This document shows positions 34,101-41,170 of a stretch of DNA of 64,000 bases, piece after piece. The DNA lies in NCBI RefSeq assembly GCF_019422935.1, contig NZ_JAHZCJ010000002.1, positions 124,001-188,000 of the forward strand, read 5' to 3'. Numbering within the stretch: the stretch's first letter is position 1; every line of letters starts with the position of its first letter. The DNA comes from Desulfovibrio sp. GTDB taxonomy: Bacteria; Desulfobacterota; Desulfovibrionia; Desulfovibrionales; Desulfovibrionaceae. The notes beneath the pieces are model-generated. The model was not told where the DNA came from, searched no databases, and was given only the letters and a program-made list of their open reading frames with translations. Position numbers and translations under genes: made by a program.

Positions 34101-34817
34101 GTGATCAACCACGTGTTCTTCAAGGATCTGCTGTTCCTTGTGTGCGGCGCAGTCATGTTTGCCACCCACAGGGAAACGCTGGAAGACCTCGGCGGCATTG
34201 GCCGCCACATGCCCTTTACCCTTGCCATGTTCGCCATTGCCGGGCTTTCGGTTGTGGGCGTGCCGCCTACCAGCGGGTTCTCGTCCAAATGGCTTATCTA
34301 CCATGCCCTCATGGAAGCGGGCCAGCCCTTCCTGGCGCTGCTCTCCCTTATCGGCAGCGTGCTGACCATGGCCTACATCGCCAAGTTCCTGCATGCGGCC
34401 TTCCTGGGCCAGCCCTCGCCCAACCTGCACGAAGTGCATGAGGCCCCGCTGATCATGCGCGTGCCCATGGGCATTCTGGCTGCCGGTTGCGTGCTCACGG
34501 GCGTGTTCCCCGGTCTGGCCCTTGGCCCCATCAACAACGTATTGGCTGAATACGGCTTTATGCCGCTCAATGTGGGCCTGTCCGGCGTGCTTTCCGGCCC
34601 CGGCGCATGGAACGCCACAGGCATGTTCGTCATGATGGCCCTTGCATTTGCTGGCGGACGCTGGTTCGTGCTGCGCTTTACCCGCCTGCGCGAAATCGAC
34701 GTCCACACCTGCGGTCTGCCGGTCGAAACGTCCACCAGCCGCATGAAGCCCTCCAGCATTTTCGGGGAAATCCTCGGCCTTATGGGCGGCAATAAGCCCG
34801 CCAAGGAGAACCGCTGA
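31104..34817 (+). CDS. cooM: CO-induced-type hydrogenase membrane subunit CooM (double NuoL-like antiporter module)
   Basis: The 1,237-residue protein consists almost only of transmembrane helices. Two Mrp/NuoL-type proton-translocating modules lie in tandem: module one includes the segment LGLVPLHSWLPDAHPAAPSSVSG-like (about residues 405-430), and module two includes FLMKAAQLPFRIDWQMHPALAPTPVSG (about 880-905). Each has the conserved Lys and Pro-rich helix of the family. CooM couples hydrogenase electron flow to ion pumping. Its length agrees with CooM of Rhodospirillum and Desulfovibrio. Start 31104 gives a normal membrane N-terminus; an upstream in-frame ATG at 31020 falls in the regulatory palindrome. 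Its stop overlaps the cooK start by one base. Confidence 0.93.
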   Translation: MTESLFSAGGFLVPLLVGMALMLYGAAQSVRQRNNPRSLILWGSLHDAGIFCLGLGASGGINSTGLWLFVLFQAAARLLAWAALSRLTPPALSAPVQLQDLRAAGKRQPWTAACFGLGMLAAVGGSPFLVPEARMFISSGILGSMPGAMAALLCMALATTVLIWLHVEAVRIAVLDTTGEETSASWAAPSGNVFVMLGLAVVVALLGLFRGPITELFASSYNVAVPHSATHPAYWCYYAGAFLTGIAFLVKFDRAPLVGVAFSALALATTIATPAGPTAKLFLVMIAVVGLVVSIYSLSYIHERQGRYWFFLLLTFASLAGIVSAADSATMYGYWELMTFASYFLVVHENNRSAYDAGLKYYVMCAGGALFMLPGLLLLGDPSLSFGLMQGAFVLCLAGFGVKMGLVPLHSWLPDAHPAAPSSVSGPLSGIITKMGVFGIVAVLLMRPMIMGMPGMFGLSWLGTGLVAMGAATLIFGEIMALRQDDIKRMLAYSTLGQIGEIALVLGVGTWLSTTGALWHMLNHAIMKDLLFLGAGALIMRAGSRKLADLRGLGRQMPVTVACMGIGLVSIMGLPPFGAFYSKFLMIQAATAAGHIWLAALILGGSLVGLIYYTRILKTLVFEERPADLPTVTEAPRSMQIGLIILAGICVIMGLAPQLAMNLVVPVASMCFTPNLNDPDVLLAMNVSWPIFVVVPVFGAVLPALFYRDRKKAGWASVGVMLFTALLVILFGRDLDTLSFCFALLVPVLGAVNMAYALGYMEHSHRQWRFYCAFTAMCGGLVGMAASQYMLSFFLFWEIMSSWTLYLAIAHEGDKDSLREAFKYFIFNVFGAGFIFLGLCVVGPFTPFNATLLTGAAPYIPHGAAWLGMALLAAGFLMKAAQLPFRIDWQMHPALAPTPVSGYISSVLLKSAILGLIKLFMLMGGGFMLAGVLGGMEQSIISTVSMWIGGITIIMAAVQALRTNVIKLVFIYSTVSQLGYMVLAVAAGGALGYAGGMLHVINHVFFKDLLFLVCGAVMFATHRETLEDLGGIGRHMPFTLAMFAIAGLSVVGVPPTSGFSSKWLIYHALMEAGQPFLALLSLIGSVLTMAYIAKFLHAAFLGQPSPNLHEVHEAPLIMRVPMGILAAGCVLTGVFPGLALGPINNVLAEYGFMPLNVGLSGVLSGPGAWNATGMFVMMALAFAGGRWFVLRFTRLREIDVHTCGLPVETSTSRMKPSSIFGEILGLMGGNKPAKENR

Positions 34818-35788
34818 TGAGCGACACCCTGCTTGCCATACTGCACATGTGCATCTTCCCCGGCGGGGCCTTTGCCCTGCTGGTGGCGATGTTCTTCAAA
34901 GGACTTGACCGCCGGGTCGAGGCGCGGCTGCAGCGCCGCGTCGGCCCCCCGCTGATCCAGCCCTGGCTTGACATTGCCAAGCTGCTGACCAAGGAAACCC
35001 TTATCCCCAAAACCGCCTGCCGCTCGGCCTTTTTGATGGCCCCGGTGTTCGGTTTCACGGGTATGGCCGTGTGCGCGGCCTTCATACCGATTCCCGGCGT
35101 GTTCAACGGCCTGTTCAACATGGGCGACCTGCTGGTGATCTTCTACCTGCTGCCCATCCCGGCCATGGCCATCATGCTGGGCGGCTCGGCCTCCAGTTCG
35201 CCTTACGGCGCTGTGGGCTTCTCGCGCGAAATGATGCTGATGCTGGCCTACGAAACGCCGCTGCTCATGATTCTGCTCTCGGTCGCCATGCTTACGGGCA
35301 AGGTGCTGAGCGGCGGAGCCTGGGGCGCGGAATTCTCGCTGCTCAAGATTGTCGCCATGCAACAGCAGGTGGGCTCCTTCGGGTTCAACCCGACCATGAT
35401 CCCCGCCTTGCTGGCCTATCTGATCTTCCTGCCCGGCACCATGGGCGTTGTGCCCTTTGATATCCCCGAGGCGGAAACTGAACTGATTGAAGGCCCACTG
35501 CTGGAATACGGCGGCCCCCTGCTGGCCCTGTTCCAGATCACGTCCGCGCTCAAGACCTTTGTAGTTTTGGGCCTGGGGGTTGCGCTTTTCTTCCCCGGCA
35601 CCATATCTGACATATGGCTGGTGAATCTGGTCTGGTTCCTGCTCAAGTGCCTTGGCCTCATGCTGGTTTCGCTCACGCTGGTCAAGTCGGCCACAGGGCG
35701 CTTCCGCATTGACCAGGCCTTCCGTTTCTACATAACTGTGCCCACGGCGCTTGCGCTGTGCAGCCTTATACTGGTCTGGGTGATGTAA
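34817..35788 (+). CDS. cooK: Hydrogenase membrane subunit CooK (NuoH-like)
   Basis: The 323-residue protein has about eight transmembrane helices and the NuoH/EchB signature. It has LDRRVEARLQRRVGPPLIQPWLDIAKLLTKE near the N-terminus, SSSPYGAVGFSREMMLMLAYE in the middle, and the acidic loop VPFDIPEAETELIEGPLLEYGG. This subunit anchors the hydrophilic hydrogenase arm to the pump and forms part of the proton path. Some annotated Desulfovibrio CooK proteins were suggested to contain selenocysteine; I see no in-frame TGA here. It is coupled to cooM and followed ten bases later by cooL. Confidence 0.94.
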   Translation: MSDTLLAILHMCIFPGGAFALLVAMFFKGLDRRVEARLQRRVGPPLIQPWLDIAKLLTKETLIPKTACRSAFLMAPVFGFTGMAVCAAFIPIPGVFNGLFNMGDLLVIFYLLPIPAMAIMLGGSASSSPYGAVGFSREMMLMLAYETPLLMILLSVAMLTGKVLSGGAWGAEFSLLKIVAMQQQVGSFGFNPTMIPALLAYLIFLPGTMGVVPFDIPEAETELIEGPLLEYGGPLLALFQITSALKTFVVLGLGVALFFPGTISDIWLVNLVWFLLKCLGLMLVSLTLVKSATGRFRIDQAFRFYITVPTALALCSLILVWVM

Positions 35789-35798
35789 GGAGGCCGAC

Positions 35799-36248
35799 GT
35801 GTCGCTGGATAACATGCTTAAAAAACTCTCCGTGCGGTCGCCGTGGCTTTTCCGCATCAACGCAGGCTCGTGCAACGGTTGCGACGTGGAACTGGCTACC
35901 ACTGCCTGTATTCCGCGCTATGACGTGGAACGCCTGGGTTGCCGCTATTGCGGCAGCCCCCGCCATGCCGACATTGTGCTTGTAACAGGCCCTCTGACCA
36001 CCAGGGTGCGTGACCGCGTGCTTAAAGTGTGGAACGAAATTCCCGAACCCAAGGTCACTGTGGCGGTGGGCATCTGCCCCATCTCGGGTGGCGTGTTCCG
36101 CGAAGGCTATTCCATTGAAGGCCCGCTTGACCGCTACATCCCGGTAGACGTCAACGTGCCCGGTTGCCCGCCTCGCCCGCAGGCCATTCTTGAGGCTGTG
36201 GTGCTGGCGCGTTCCATCTGGCTGAAAAAACTGGGCGTGGAGGAGTGA
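35799..36248 (+). CDS. cooL: Hydrogenase small subunit CooL (NuoB-like)
   Basis: The 149-residue protein starts at a GTG preceded by AAGGAGG. C25 and C28 (SCNGCDVE), C93 (GICPISGG) and C123 (PGCPPRP) bind the proximal [4Fe-4S] cluster nearest the NiFe site, as in group 4 hydrogenases and NuoB. There is no twin-arginine signal, so it faces the cytoplasm. Spacing in the operon is tight; cooX starts two bases after its stop. It pairs with CooH to form the catalytic core. Confidence 0.95.
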   Translation: MSLDNMLKKLSVRSPWLFRINAGSCNGCDVELATTACIPRYDVERLGCRYCGSPRHADIVLVTGPLTTRVRDRVLKVWNEIPEPKVTVAVGICPISGGVFREGYSIEGPLDRYIPVDVNVPGCPPRPQAILEAVVLARSIWLKKLGVEE

Positions 36249-36249
36249 T

Positions 36250-36828
36250 ATGGCGGGCTTTCTGAAAGTTCTGTTCCGCAATTTGCTGGAAGGTCCAAGT
36301 ACCGACCCCTTCCCCTTGGGCGAAACCTTCACCCCCGAAAGGCTGCGCGGCAAGGCTGTTGTGGATCCCGACCTGTGCATGGGCTGCGGCATCTGCCGTC
36401 ACTCGTGCGCGGCAGGGGCCATCAACATCTCGCCGCTGCCCGACCGCAAGGGTTTTACCATCACCATATGGCAAAACTCCTGCTGCCTGTGCGCCTCGTG
36501 CCGCCATTACTGCCCCACCGGGGCCATGAGCATCACGACCGACTGGCACACCGCGCATCCTGAATCGGAAAAATTCAACCGCATCGAACAGCAGACCGTT
36601 CGCTACGAGCCCTGCGCCGGTTGCGGCGAGCTTATGCGGCCCCTGCCCAAAAAGCTGGCCGAAAAGCTCTATGCCTATAATGATGAAATCGACAGGGATC
36701 TGACGCGCAGGCTCTGCCCCAAATGCCGCCAGCTTGAGGACGCCAAGCGCAATGCATGCGTACTGCCCGCCGCCAGCGGCGAGGCAGCGACGACCAGCGT
36801 CACTTCTGCCGCTCCCACCAAGGATTAG
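36250..36828 (+). CDS. cooX: Hydrogenase ferredoxin subunit CooX (NuoI-like) with extra Cys pairs
   Basis: The 192-residue protein has two [4Fe-4S] motifs, C43-x2-C46-x2-C49-x3-C53 and C78-x2-C81-x2-C84-x3-C88. It therefore links CooF or soluble ferredoxin to CooL. The C-terminal region also has YEPCAGCGELM and LCPKCRQLED, two CxxC pairs about 40 residues apart that could form a zinc ribbon. This extension is also seen in hydrogenase-4-type HycF proteins. It lies between cooL and cooU in the usual order. Confidence 0.92.
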   Translation: MAGFLKVLFRNLLEGPSTDPFPLGETFTPERLRGKAVVDPDLCMGCGICRHSCAAGAINISPLPDRKGFTITIWQNSCCLCASCRHYCPTGAMSITTDWHTAHPESEKFNRIEQQTVRYEPCAGCGELMRPLPKKLAEKLYAYNDEIDRDLTRRLCPKCRQLEDAKRNACVLPAASGEAATTSVTSAAPTKD

Positions 36829-36851
36829 CGGTTCATACCCGCGGAGAACAT

Positions 36852-37391
36852 ATGCAAGAGACAATTAACGGCAACGCCAAAGTCATCGAGGGGCTTTCAG
36901 CCCTGTGTACCGAAGACGACGCCGTACACCACAGCACGGACAGCTTCGGCAACGCTTTTCACTGGTTCAGGCTGGGTACGCCCCGCATGTTGCAGGATGC
37001 CGCCGCCATCATGAGCGAAGCCAAGGCGCGCCTGTGCATGACCACCGCTTACAACCGCCGCCAGCTCAGCGAACCCATGCAGGAAGTTTGCTACCACTTT
37101 GAGCTGGACGGCGTGGTTTACAACATGACCGTGACCCTTAACGGCGAGTGGCCCACCGTGCCCTCCATCACCCCCCTGTTCGCCAATGCCGACTGGCACG
37201 AACGGGAAATGATGGAACTCTACGGCATTCAGGTTACAGGCCACCCCAATCCCACGCGCCTGTTTCTGGATGAAGAGCTTGACGCAGGTATTCTCAACGA
37301 GGCCGTGCCCCTGTCCATCATGATGAACGGGGCCTGCACCACCGACCTCTGGGAACGCATTCTCAATGACAAGGAGCGCAACCATGAGTAA
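36852..37391 (+). CDS. cooU: Hydrogenase subunit CooU (NuoC-like, 30-kDa family)
   Basis: The 179-residue protein has the NuoC/EchD-type ending, ADWHEREMMELYGIQVTGHPNPTRLFLDEEL, in which W-x-E-R-E-x-x-E-x-Y-G-I is the family signature. It stabilises the CooH-CooL interface and carries no cofactor. I chose the start at 36852 (GGAGAA site); an upstream in-frame extension overlaps cooX. Its last eight bases overlap the start of cooH, indicating coupled translation. Confidence 0.92.
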   Translation: MQETINGNAKVIEGLSALCTEDDAVHHSTDSFGNAFHWFRLGTPRMLQDAAAIMSEAKARLCMTTAYNRRQLSEPMQEVCYHFELDGVVYNMTVTLNGEWPTVPSITPLFANADWHEREMMELYGIQVTGHPNPTRLFLDEELDAGILNEAVPLSIMMNGACTTDLWERILNDKERNHE

Positions 37392-38466
37392 CACCTTCAC
37401 CATGCCTCTGGGCCCCGTACACGTGGCCCTTGAGGAACCGGTATATTTCCACCTCACGGTGGAGGGTGAAACGGTTCGCCACGTGGAGCTGACCTCCGGT
37501 CACGTGCACCGCGGCATGGAAGCCATGGCTACCCAGCGCAACCTCGTCAAGAACGTCACCCTTACCGAACGCGTGTGCTCGCTCTGTTCCAACAGCCACT
37601 CCTTCACTTACAGCATGGTGGTGGAAAACGTGCTCGGCATCACCATTCCCGAGCGCGCCTGCTACCTGCGCGTGGTGGCCGAAGAAATCAAGCGCATTGC
37701 CTCGCACCTGTTCAACACGGCCATTCAGGCGCATATCATCGGCTTCAAGTCGCTGTTCATGCACGTGATGGAAGTGCGTGAAATGATGCAGGACCTCAAG
37801 GAAACCGTTTACGGCAACCGCATGAACCTGGCGGCCAACTGCATCGGCGGCGTTAAGTACAACGTCACGCCCGAGCTTTTGGACTACATGCTCAAGACCC
37901 TTGCCAAGGTTGAACCGCAGGTGGATGAAATCCGCGAGATCTACGCCACCAACGGCATGGTTCTTGGCCGCACCAAGGGCCTTGGCCTGCTGCCCAAGGA
38001 AGACGCCGTGCATCTTGGCGTGGTTGGCCCTGTGGCCCGCGGTTCCGGCGTTGCCATCGACGTGCGCAAGGATTCGCCCTACGCCGCCTACGGCAAGCTG
38101 AACTTCAACCCGGTTCTTGAGCACGGCTGCTGCGTGAACTCACGCACCATGGTGCGGCTGCACGAGATATTTGAATCGTTCAGCCTCATCCGCCAGTGCA
38201 TCGAAAGGATGCCCGAAGGCGAGGTCACGGCGCCCATGCGTCAGATCCGCACGGCAGAGGCCTGCGCTCGCACCGAGGCCCCGCGCGGCGAAGTGTTCTA
38301 CTACATCCGCACCAACGGCACGGATATGCCCTCGCGCCTCAAATGGCGTGTGCCTTCCTACATGAACTGGAAGGCCCTGGGCGTCATGATGCGTGACTGC
38401 AAGGTGGCCGATGTGGCGCTGATAACCAACAGCATCGACCCCTGCGTTTCCTGCACCGAACGCTAG
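37384..38466 (+). CDS. cooH: Hydrogenase large (NiFe) subunit CooH
   Basis: The 360-residue group 4 catalytic subunit has the N-terminal RVCSLCSNSHS motif (C65, C68) and the C-terminal DPCVSCTER (C354, C357), which together hold the NiFe(CN)2CO centre. HVHRGMEAMA is also typical of the NuoD/EchE family. The protein ends three residues after the last ligand, so it has no cleavable C-terminal tail and should not need a HypD/HycI-type maturation protease, as known for CooH. It evolves or consumes hydrogen at the cytoplasmic side. An AAGGAG site precedes the start. Confidence 0.96.
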   Translation: MSNTFTMPLGPVHVALEEPVYFHLTVEGETVRHVELTSGHVHRGMEAMATQRNLVKNVTLTERVCSLCSNSHSFTYSMVVENVLGITIPERACYLRVVAEEIKRIASHLFNTAIQAHIIGFKSLFMHVMEVREMMQDLKETVYGNRMNLAANCIGGVKYNVTPELLDYMLKTLAKVEPQVDEIREIYATNGMVLGRTKGLGLLPKEDAVHLGVVGPVARGSGVAIDVRKDSPYAAYGKLNFNPVLEHGCCVNSRTMVRLHEIFESFSLIRQCIERMPEGEVTAPMRQIRTAEACARTEAPRGEVFYYIRTNGTDMPSRLKWRVPSYMNWKALGVMMRDCKVADVALITNSIDPCVSCTER

Positions 38467-38493
38467 GCGTAAAAGGTTTGGAGAGTTTGATCC

Positions 38494-38877
38494 ATGCATG
38501 AGGCAACGCTGGTTCAGGGACTGCTGAACATGGCCATCAAGGCCGTGGAAGACCACAATAGGGCGCATCCGGAATCTCCGGTCAGCCGCATTGCGGAATT
38601 TCAGTGCGAACTGGGCCTGCTTGCCTGCGTGGAAGCGCAAACGCTCACCGCCTGCTTTGAACTGCTGGCGGAAGGAACCCTTGCAGAGGGCGCAAAGCTT
38701 ACGCTTGCATGCGCGCCCCTGGCCTGTACCTGCAATCAGTGCGGACATGAATTCAGCCTGACGCAACGGCATTTCGTCTGCCCAAGTTGCGGCGGCGAAA
38801 ACATCCACTTCAACGGGGGTCATGGGATGACGCTTATGGCCCTGCACGTTGCATCCGAGGAAACGGACCATGACTGA
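38494..38877 (+). CDS. hypA: Hydrogenase nickel-insertion protein HypA
   Basis: The 127-residue protein starts MHEATLVQGLL, where His2 is the nickel ligand. It has a zinc site from C80-x2-C83 and C96-x2-C99, exactly the HypA layout. It delivers nickel with HypB to the apo large subunit, here surely CooH, which is encoded immediately upstream. The end overlaps the start of cooF by eight bases. hypB and the other hyp genes are not in the window. Confidence 0.95.
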   Translation: MHEATLVQGLLNMAIKAVEDHNRAHPESPVSRIAEFQCELGLLACVEAQTLTACFELLAEGTLAEGAKLTLACAPLACTCNQCGHEFSLTQRHFVCPSCGGENIHFNGGHGMTLMALHVASEETDHD

Positions 38878-39844
38878 ACATATCCAGGTCGTACCCGACA
38901 AATGCCGCGCCTGCCGCCGCTGTGAAGTGGCCTGCATTGCCGCCCACCACGGCATGAGCTTTAAAGAGGCCATGAAACACCGCGACGAGCTGGTTTCGCG
39001 CGTACAGGTGGTCAAGGCCGAAGGCTTCAAGACCACCGTGCGTTGCCACCAGTGCGACCACGCGCCCTGCGCCAACGTGTGCCCCACCGGCGCATTGCAG
39101 CAGGATGCCGACGGCCGCATCATCATGCGCGTACAATACTGTGTTGCCTGTAAGATGTGCATCGCCGCATGCCCTTACGGCACCATCACCCTTGACACCA
39201 TCGGCATGCCCTCCGTGGATGGCGACGATGGTGAAACCCTGGCCCAGCGCGCCCGCCGCGAAGTGGCCGTGCGCTGCGACATGTGCCGCGCATGGCGCAT
39301 GGAAAATGGCAAGCGCATCACCGCCTGCATGGAAGCCTGCCCGGCCCACGCCCTTTCGCTGGTGCTGGCCGACGGTTCTGTGGTGGAAGCCCCTGCGCCG
39401 GAAAAGAAGCCCACCGTTGAAGGCGCGCCGGAAAAACCTGCCGCTCCCGTGGCAGAGCCCGGCCCCCGCGCATCTGTGACCGCTGCTGGCCGCGCGCCTG
39501 AAGAAGCCAAGGCTGAAGCCCCTGCCGCCCCTGTGGCGGAAGCGGCGGCTCCGACCCCAGTTGCGGAGGCTCCCGTAGCGCCCAAAGCCGAGGAACCCAA
39601 GGTCGAAGCGCCTGTGGAAACTCCAGTGGAAGCCCCTGCTGAAGCCAAAGCCGCTCCGGTAGTGGAAGAAGCGCCCGCGCCTGAAGTCAAGATGGAGCCT
39701 GCGGCGGAAGCCCCGGCAACCGAACCTGCGGCGGCAACACCAGTTGAAACCAAGCCCGAAGCTGCTCCGGCAGCGCTCAAGGCTGCGGCCTCCAAGCCTG
39801 CCAAGAGCGGCAAAAAGGCCACCAAGAAGGGCGGCAAGAAGTAA
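38870..39844 (+). CDS. cooF: CooF-type ferredoxin with long Ala/Pro/Glu-rich C-terminal tail
   Basis: The first 170 residues are a 4x[4Fe-4S] HycB/CooF-like protein. Cluster motifs begin at C12 (CRACRRCEVAC), C59 (CHQCDHAPCANVC), C91 (CVACKMCIAAC) and C136 (CDMC, completed by C153 and C157). It carries electrons from CO dehydrogenase or another donor to the hydrogenase. Residues of about 172-324 are a repetitive Ala/Pro/Glu/Val/Lys tail (PVAEAP-like units) that ends in a Lys-rich segment. Known CooF proteins end near residue 190. The start at 38870 overlaps hypA. Confidence 0.88.
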   Translation: MTEHIQVVPDKCRACRRCEVACIAAHHGMSFKEAMKHRDELVSRVQVVKAEGFKTTVRCHQCDHAPCANVCPTGALQQDADGRIIMRVQYCVACKMCIAACPYGTITLDTIGMPSVDGDDGETLAQRARREVAVRCDMCRAWRMENGKRITACMEACPAHALSLVLADGSVVEAPAPEKKPTVEGAPEKPAAPVAEPGPRASVTAAGRAPEEAKAEAPAAPVAEAAAPTPVAEAPVAPKAEEPKVEAPVETPVEAPAEAKAAPVVEEAPAPEVKMEPAAEAPATEPAAATPVETKPEAAPAALKAAASKPAKSGKKATKKGGKK

Positions 39845-39869
39845 ACCTCCTGCCAATCTGCACATTCAG

Positions 39870-39916
39870 GCCTCGGCGCGGCAGTCGGATTATCCCGGCT
39901 TCTGCGCCGAGGCTTT
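39870..39916 (+). terminator. Probable terminator of the coo operon
   Basis: GCCTCGGCGC (39870-39879) pairs perfectly with GCGCCGAGGC (39904-39913), with a 24-base loop, followed by TTTGCGCTTT. It lies 25 bases after the cooF stop. Confidence 0.65.
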
Positions 39917-40151
39917 GCGCTTTCTGCAAAGGCCGCACGCTTCCCGCATGCAGCCTCTATAATCATTAGCGCTTGAAATGCTCGCTTACACCAGCCAAAA
40001 ACCTGCCTGCTCGCATTTCGTGGCAAGGATTTTCGGGAACATCCTTGCAGAACAGTTAATTCATTTCATTTGCACTCTGTTCTAAAATCACCTTAAAATA
40101 CAGCAGGTTGCTTTGATTTAGCCTGAAATACGGCTTTGAATTGCAAGTTTT

Positions 40152-40167
40152 TGTGATCCCCATCACA
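40152..40167. promoter_or_regulatory. CRP/FNR-type operator TGTGA-N6-TCACA
   Basis: A perfect TGTGA/TCACA palindrome with six central bases, 150 bases upstream of the Crp/Fnr-family gene. The core matches the general CRP-family consensus, which Desulfovibrio HcpR-type regulators also resemble. It may mediate autoregulation. Confidence 0.6.
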
Positions 40168-40201
40168 GAACATCCTGGGCATTTCTGGTGTATTGCCAGT
40201 G

Positions 40202-40230
40202 TGGCTGACAGCAGGCCTTGCTGTCAGCCA
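40202..40230. repeat. 12-base inverted repeat upstream of the Crp/Fnr gene
   Basis: TGGCTGACAGCA and TGCTGTCAGCCA are separated by GGCCT. The arms extend further with a three-base bulge (CAGTG on both sides). It could be a leader hairpin or a second operator, about 85 bases before the start codon. Confidence 0.65.
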
Positions 40231-40315
40231 TGGCACTGAGGCGTTCCGTACAGACGTAAGCGAAACTGCAATACCAGACCGCCCGCACGCATGGTGAGGT
40301 CTGAGGGGAGACAAG

Positions 40316-41002
40316 ATGGAAAACAGCGACCTGCAAACCATCCATGCTGCCTTGCAAACTGGCCCCTTTGCGGCCATGTCGGATACTGAACGCCAAAAGT
40401 TGGCGTTGCACGCCCGTGTGCAGCCATTCAGCCAGGGTGCGACGCTTTTTCGCGAAGGCGAAGCCACTACCGATGCCATGCTGCTGCTCTCGGGCATGGT
40501 CAAACTGTGCCGCCACTCGGCTCAGGGCAAGGAATGTGTGCTGCACCTTGTGCGTTGCGGCAGGATGCTGGACGCAGGGGTGCTTTTTTATGAAGAAGGC
40601 CTGCCCGCAACGGCTATCGGGGTGCAGAACGGCGTAGTTTTGCGGCTGGAACGCAAGGCCCTGCTTGAAGCCCTGCGCAACGATGCGGCCCTTGGGGTAG
40701 CCATGCTGGCGGCCATGAGCCTGCGCCAACGCCTGTTCATCAACAAGATTGCGGGGTCGCAGGGCCGCATTTCCGTTTCGGGCCGGGTAGCGGCGTGGCT
40801 GCTGCACCGTGCAAAAATGGAAAAAAGCGCCACCCTGAGCATGGGCGTTACCCAGGAAACCCTGGCCCGACAGATGGGGATAAGCCGGGAGAGTCTGAGC
40901 CGGGAGCTTAGCGCCCTGACATCAGCCGGACTCATTGACCGCGACCGACGCCGCATCATTCTGCTTGATGCCAACGCCCTGCGCGAAAGGGCAGAAGCAT
41001 AG
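40316..41002 (+). CDS. Crp/Fnr-family transcriptional regulator (not CooA)
   Basis: The 228-residue protein has an N-terminal cyclic-nucleotide-like sensor domain (FREGEATTDAMLLLSGMVKLC), a long dimerisation helix and a C-terminal helix-turn-helix (VTQETLARQMGISRESLSRELSALTSAGLI). It lacks the Cys-x-His haem ligand pair at the CooA position (here GRMLDAGVLFYEEG), so it should not sense CO like CooA despite lying next to coo. The PATA segment after the sensor resembles nitrosative-stress types (HcpR/DNR group). It is followed by redox genes that it may control, and a CRP-type site lies upstream. Confidence 0.9.
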   Translation: MENSDLQTIHAALQTGPFAAMSDTERQKLALHARVQPFSQGATLFREGEATTDAMLLLSGMVKLCRHSAQGKECVLHLVRCGRMLDAGVLFYEEGLPATAIGVQNGVVLRLERKALLEALRNDAALGVAMLAAMSLRQRLFINKIAGSQGRISVSGRVAAWLLHRAKMEKSATLSMGVTQETLARQMGISRESLSRELSALTSAGLIDRDRRRIILLDANALRERAEA

Positions 41003-41131
41003 ATTCATTTCATATCGATACCACTCTGTCGGCTGCAGACGCAGCTTTGACCGTTATACAGTGAAGATGCCGCTACTCAGGCAGCACCGCCTTTATGAGG
41101 GCGCGCTCGCCAAGGAGCGCTCCAAACGCGA

Positions 41132-41149
41132 TGAGAATGCAAATTCTCA
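41132..41149. promoter_or_regulatory. Inverted repeat before the flavodoxin-like gene
   Basis: TGAGAAT-GCAA-ATTCTCA, perfect 7-base arms, lies 22 bases before the start codon, where it could act as an operator or cover the ribosome binding site as a hairpin. Confidence 0.5.
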
Positions 41150-41170
41150 AAACAGATTTTCAGGATCAGC

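Noticed and set aside
31656..34706. A 1,000-residue open frame on the minus strand inside cooM
   Set aside because: It is rich in His, Gln and Arg without any domain, as expected for antisense of GC-rich membrane-protein codons; cooM on the plus strand is convincing over its full length.
34817..35788. Selenocysteine in CooK
   Set aside because: The frame is continuous without an internal TGA.
31104..38466. Respiratory complex I (nuo) or an Ech hydrogenase instead of Coo
   Set aside because: CooH has both NiFe cysteine pairs, which NuoD lacks. The tandem double-NuoL CooM, CooF and hypA in this order fit Coo, not Ech (single EchA, no hypA/CooF).
40316..41002. The Crp/Fnr gene as cooA, the CO sensor for the neighbouring operon
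   Set aside because: The haem-binding Cys-x-His pair of CooA is not present at the equivalent segment (GRMLDAGVLFYEEG), and the sensor motif resembles HcpR/DNR-like proteins.
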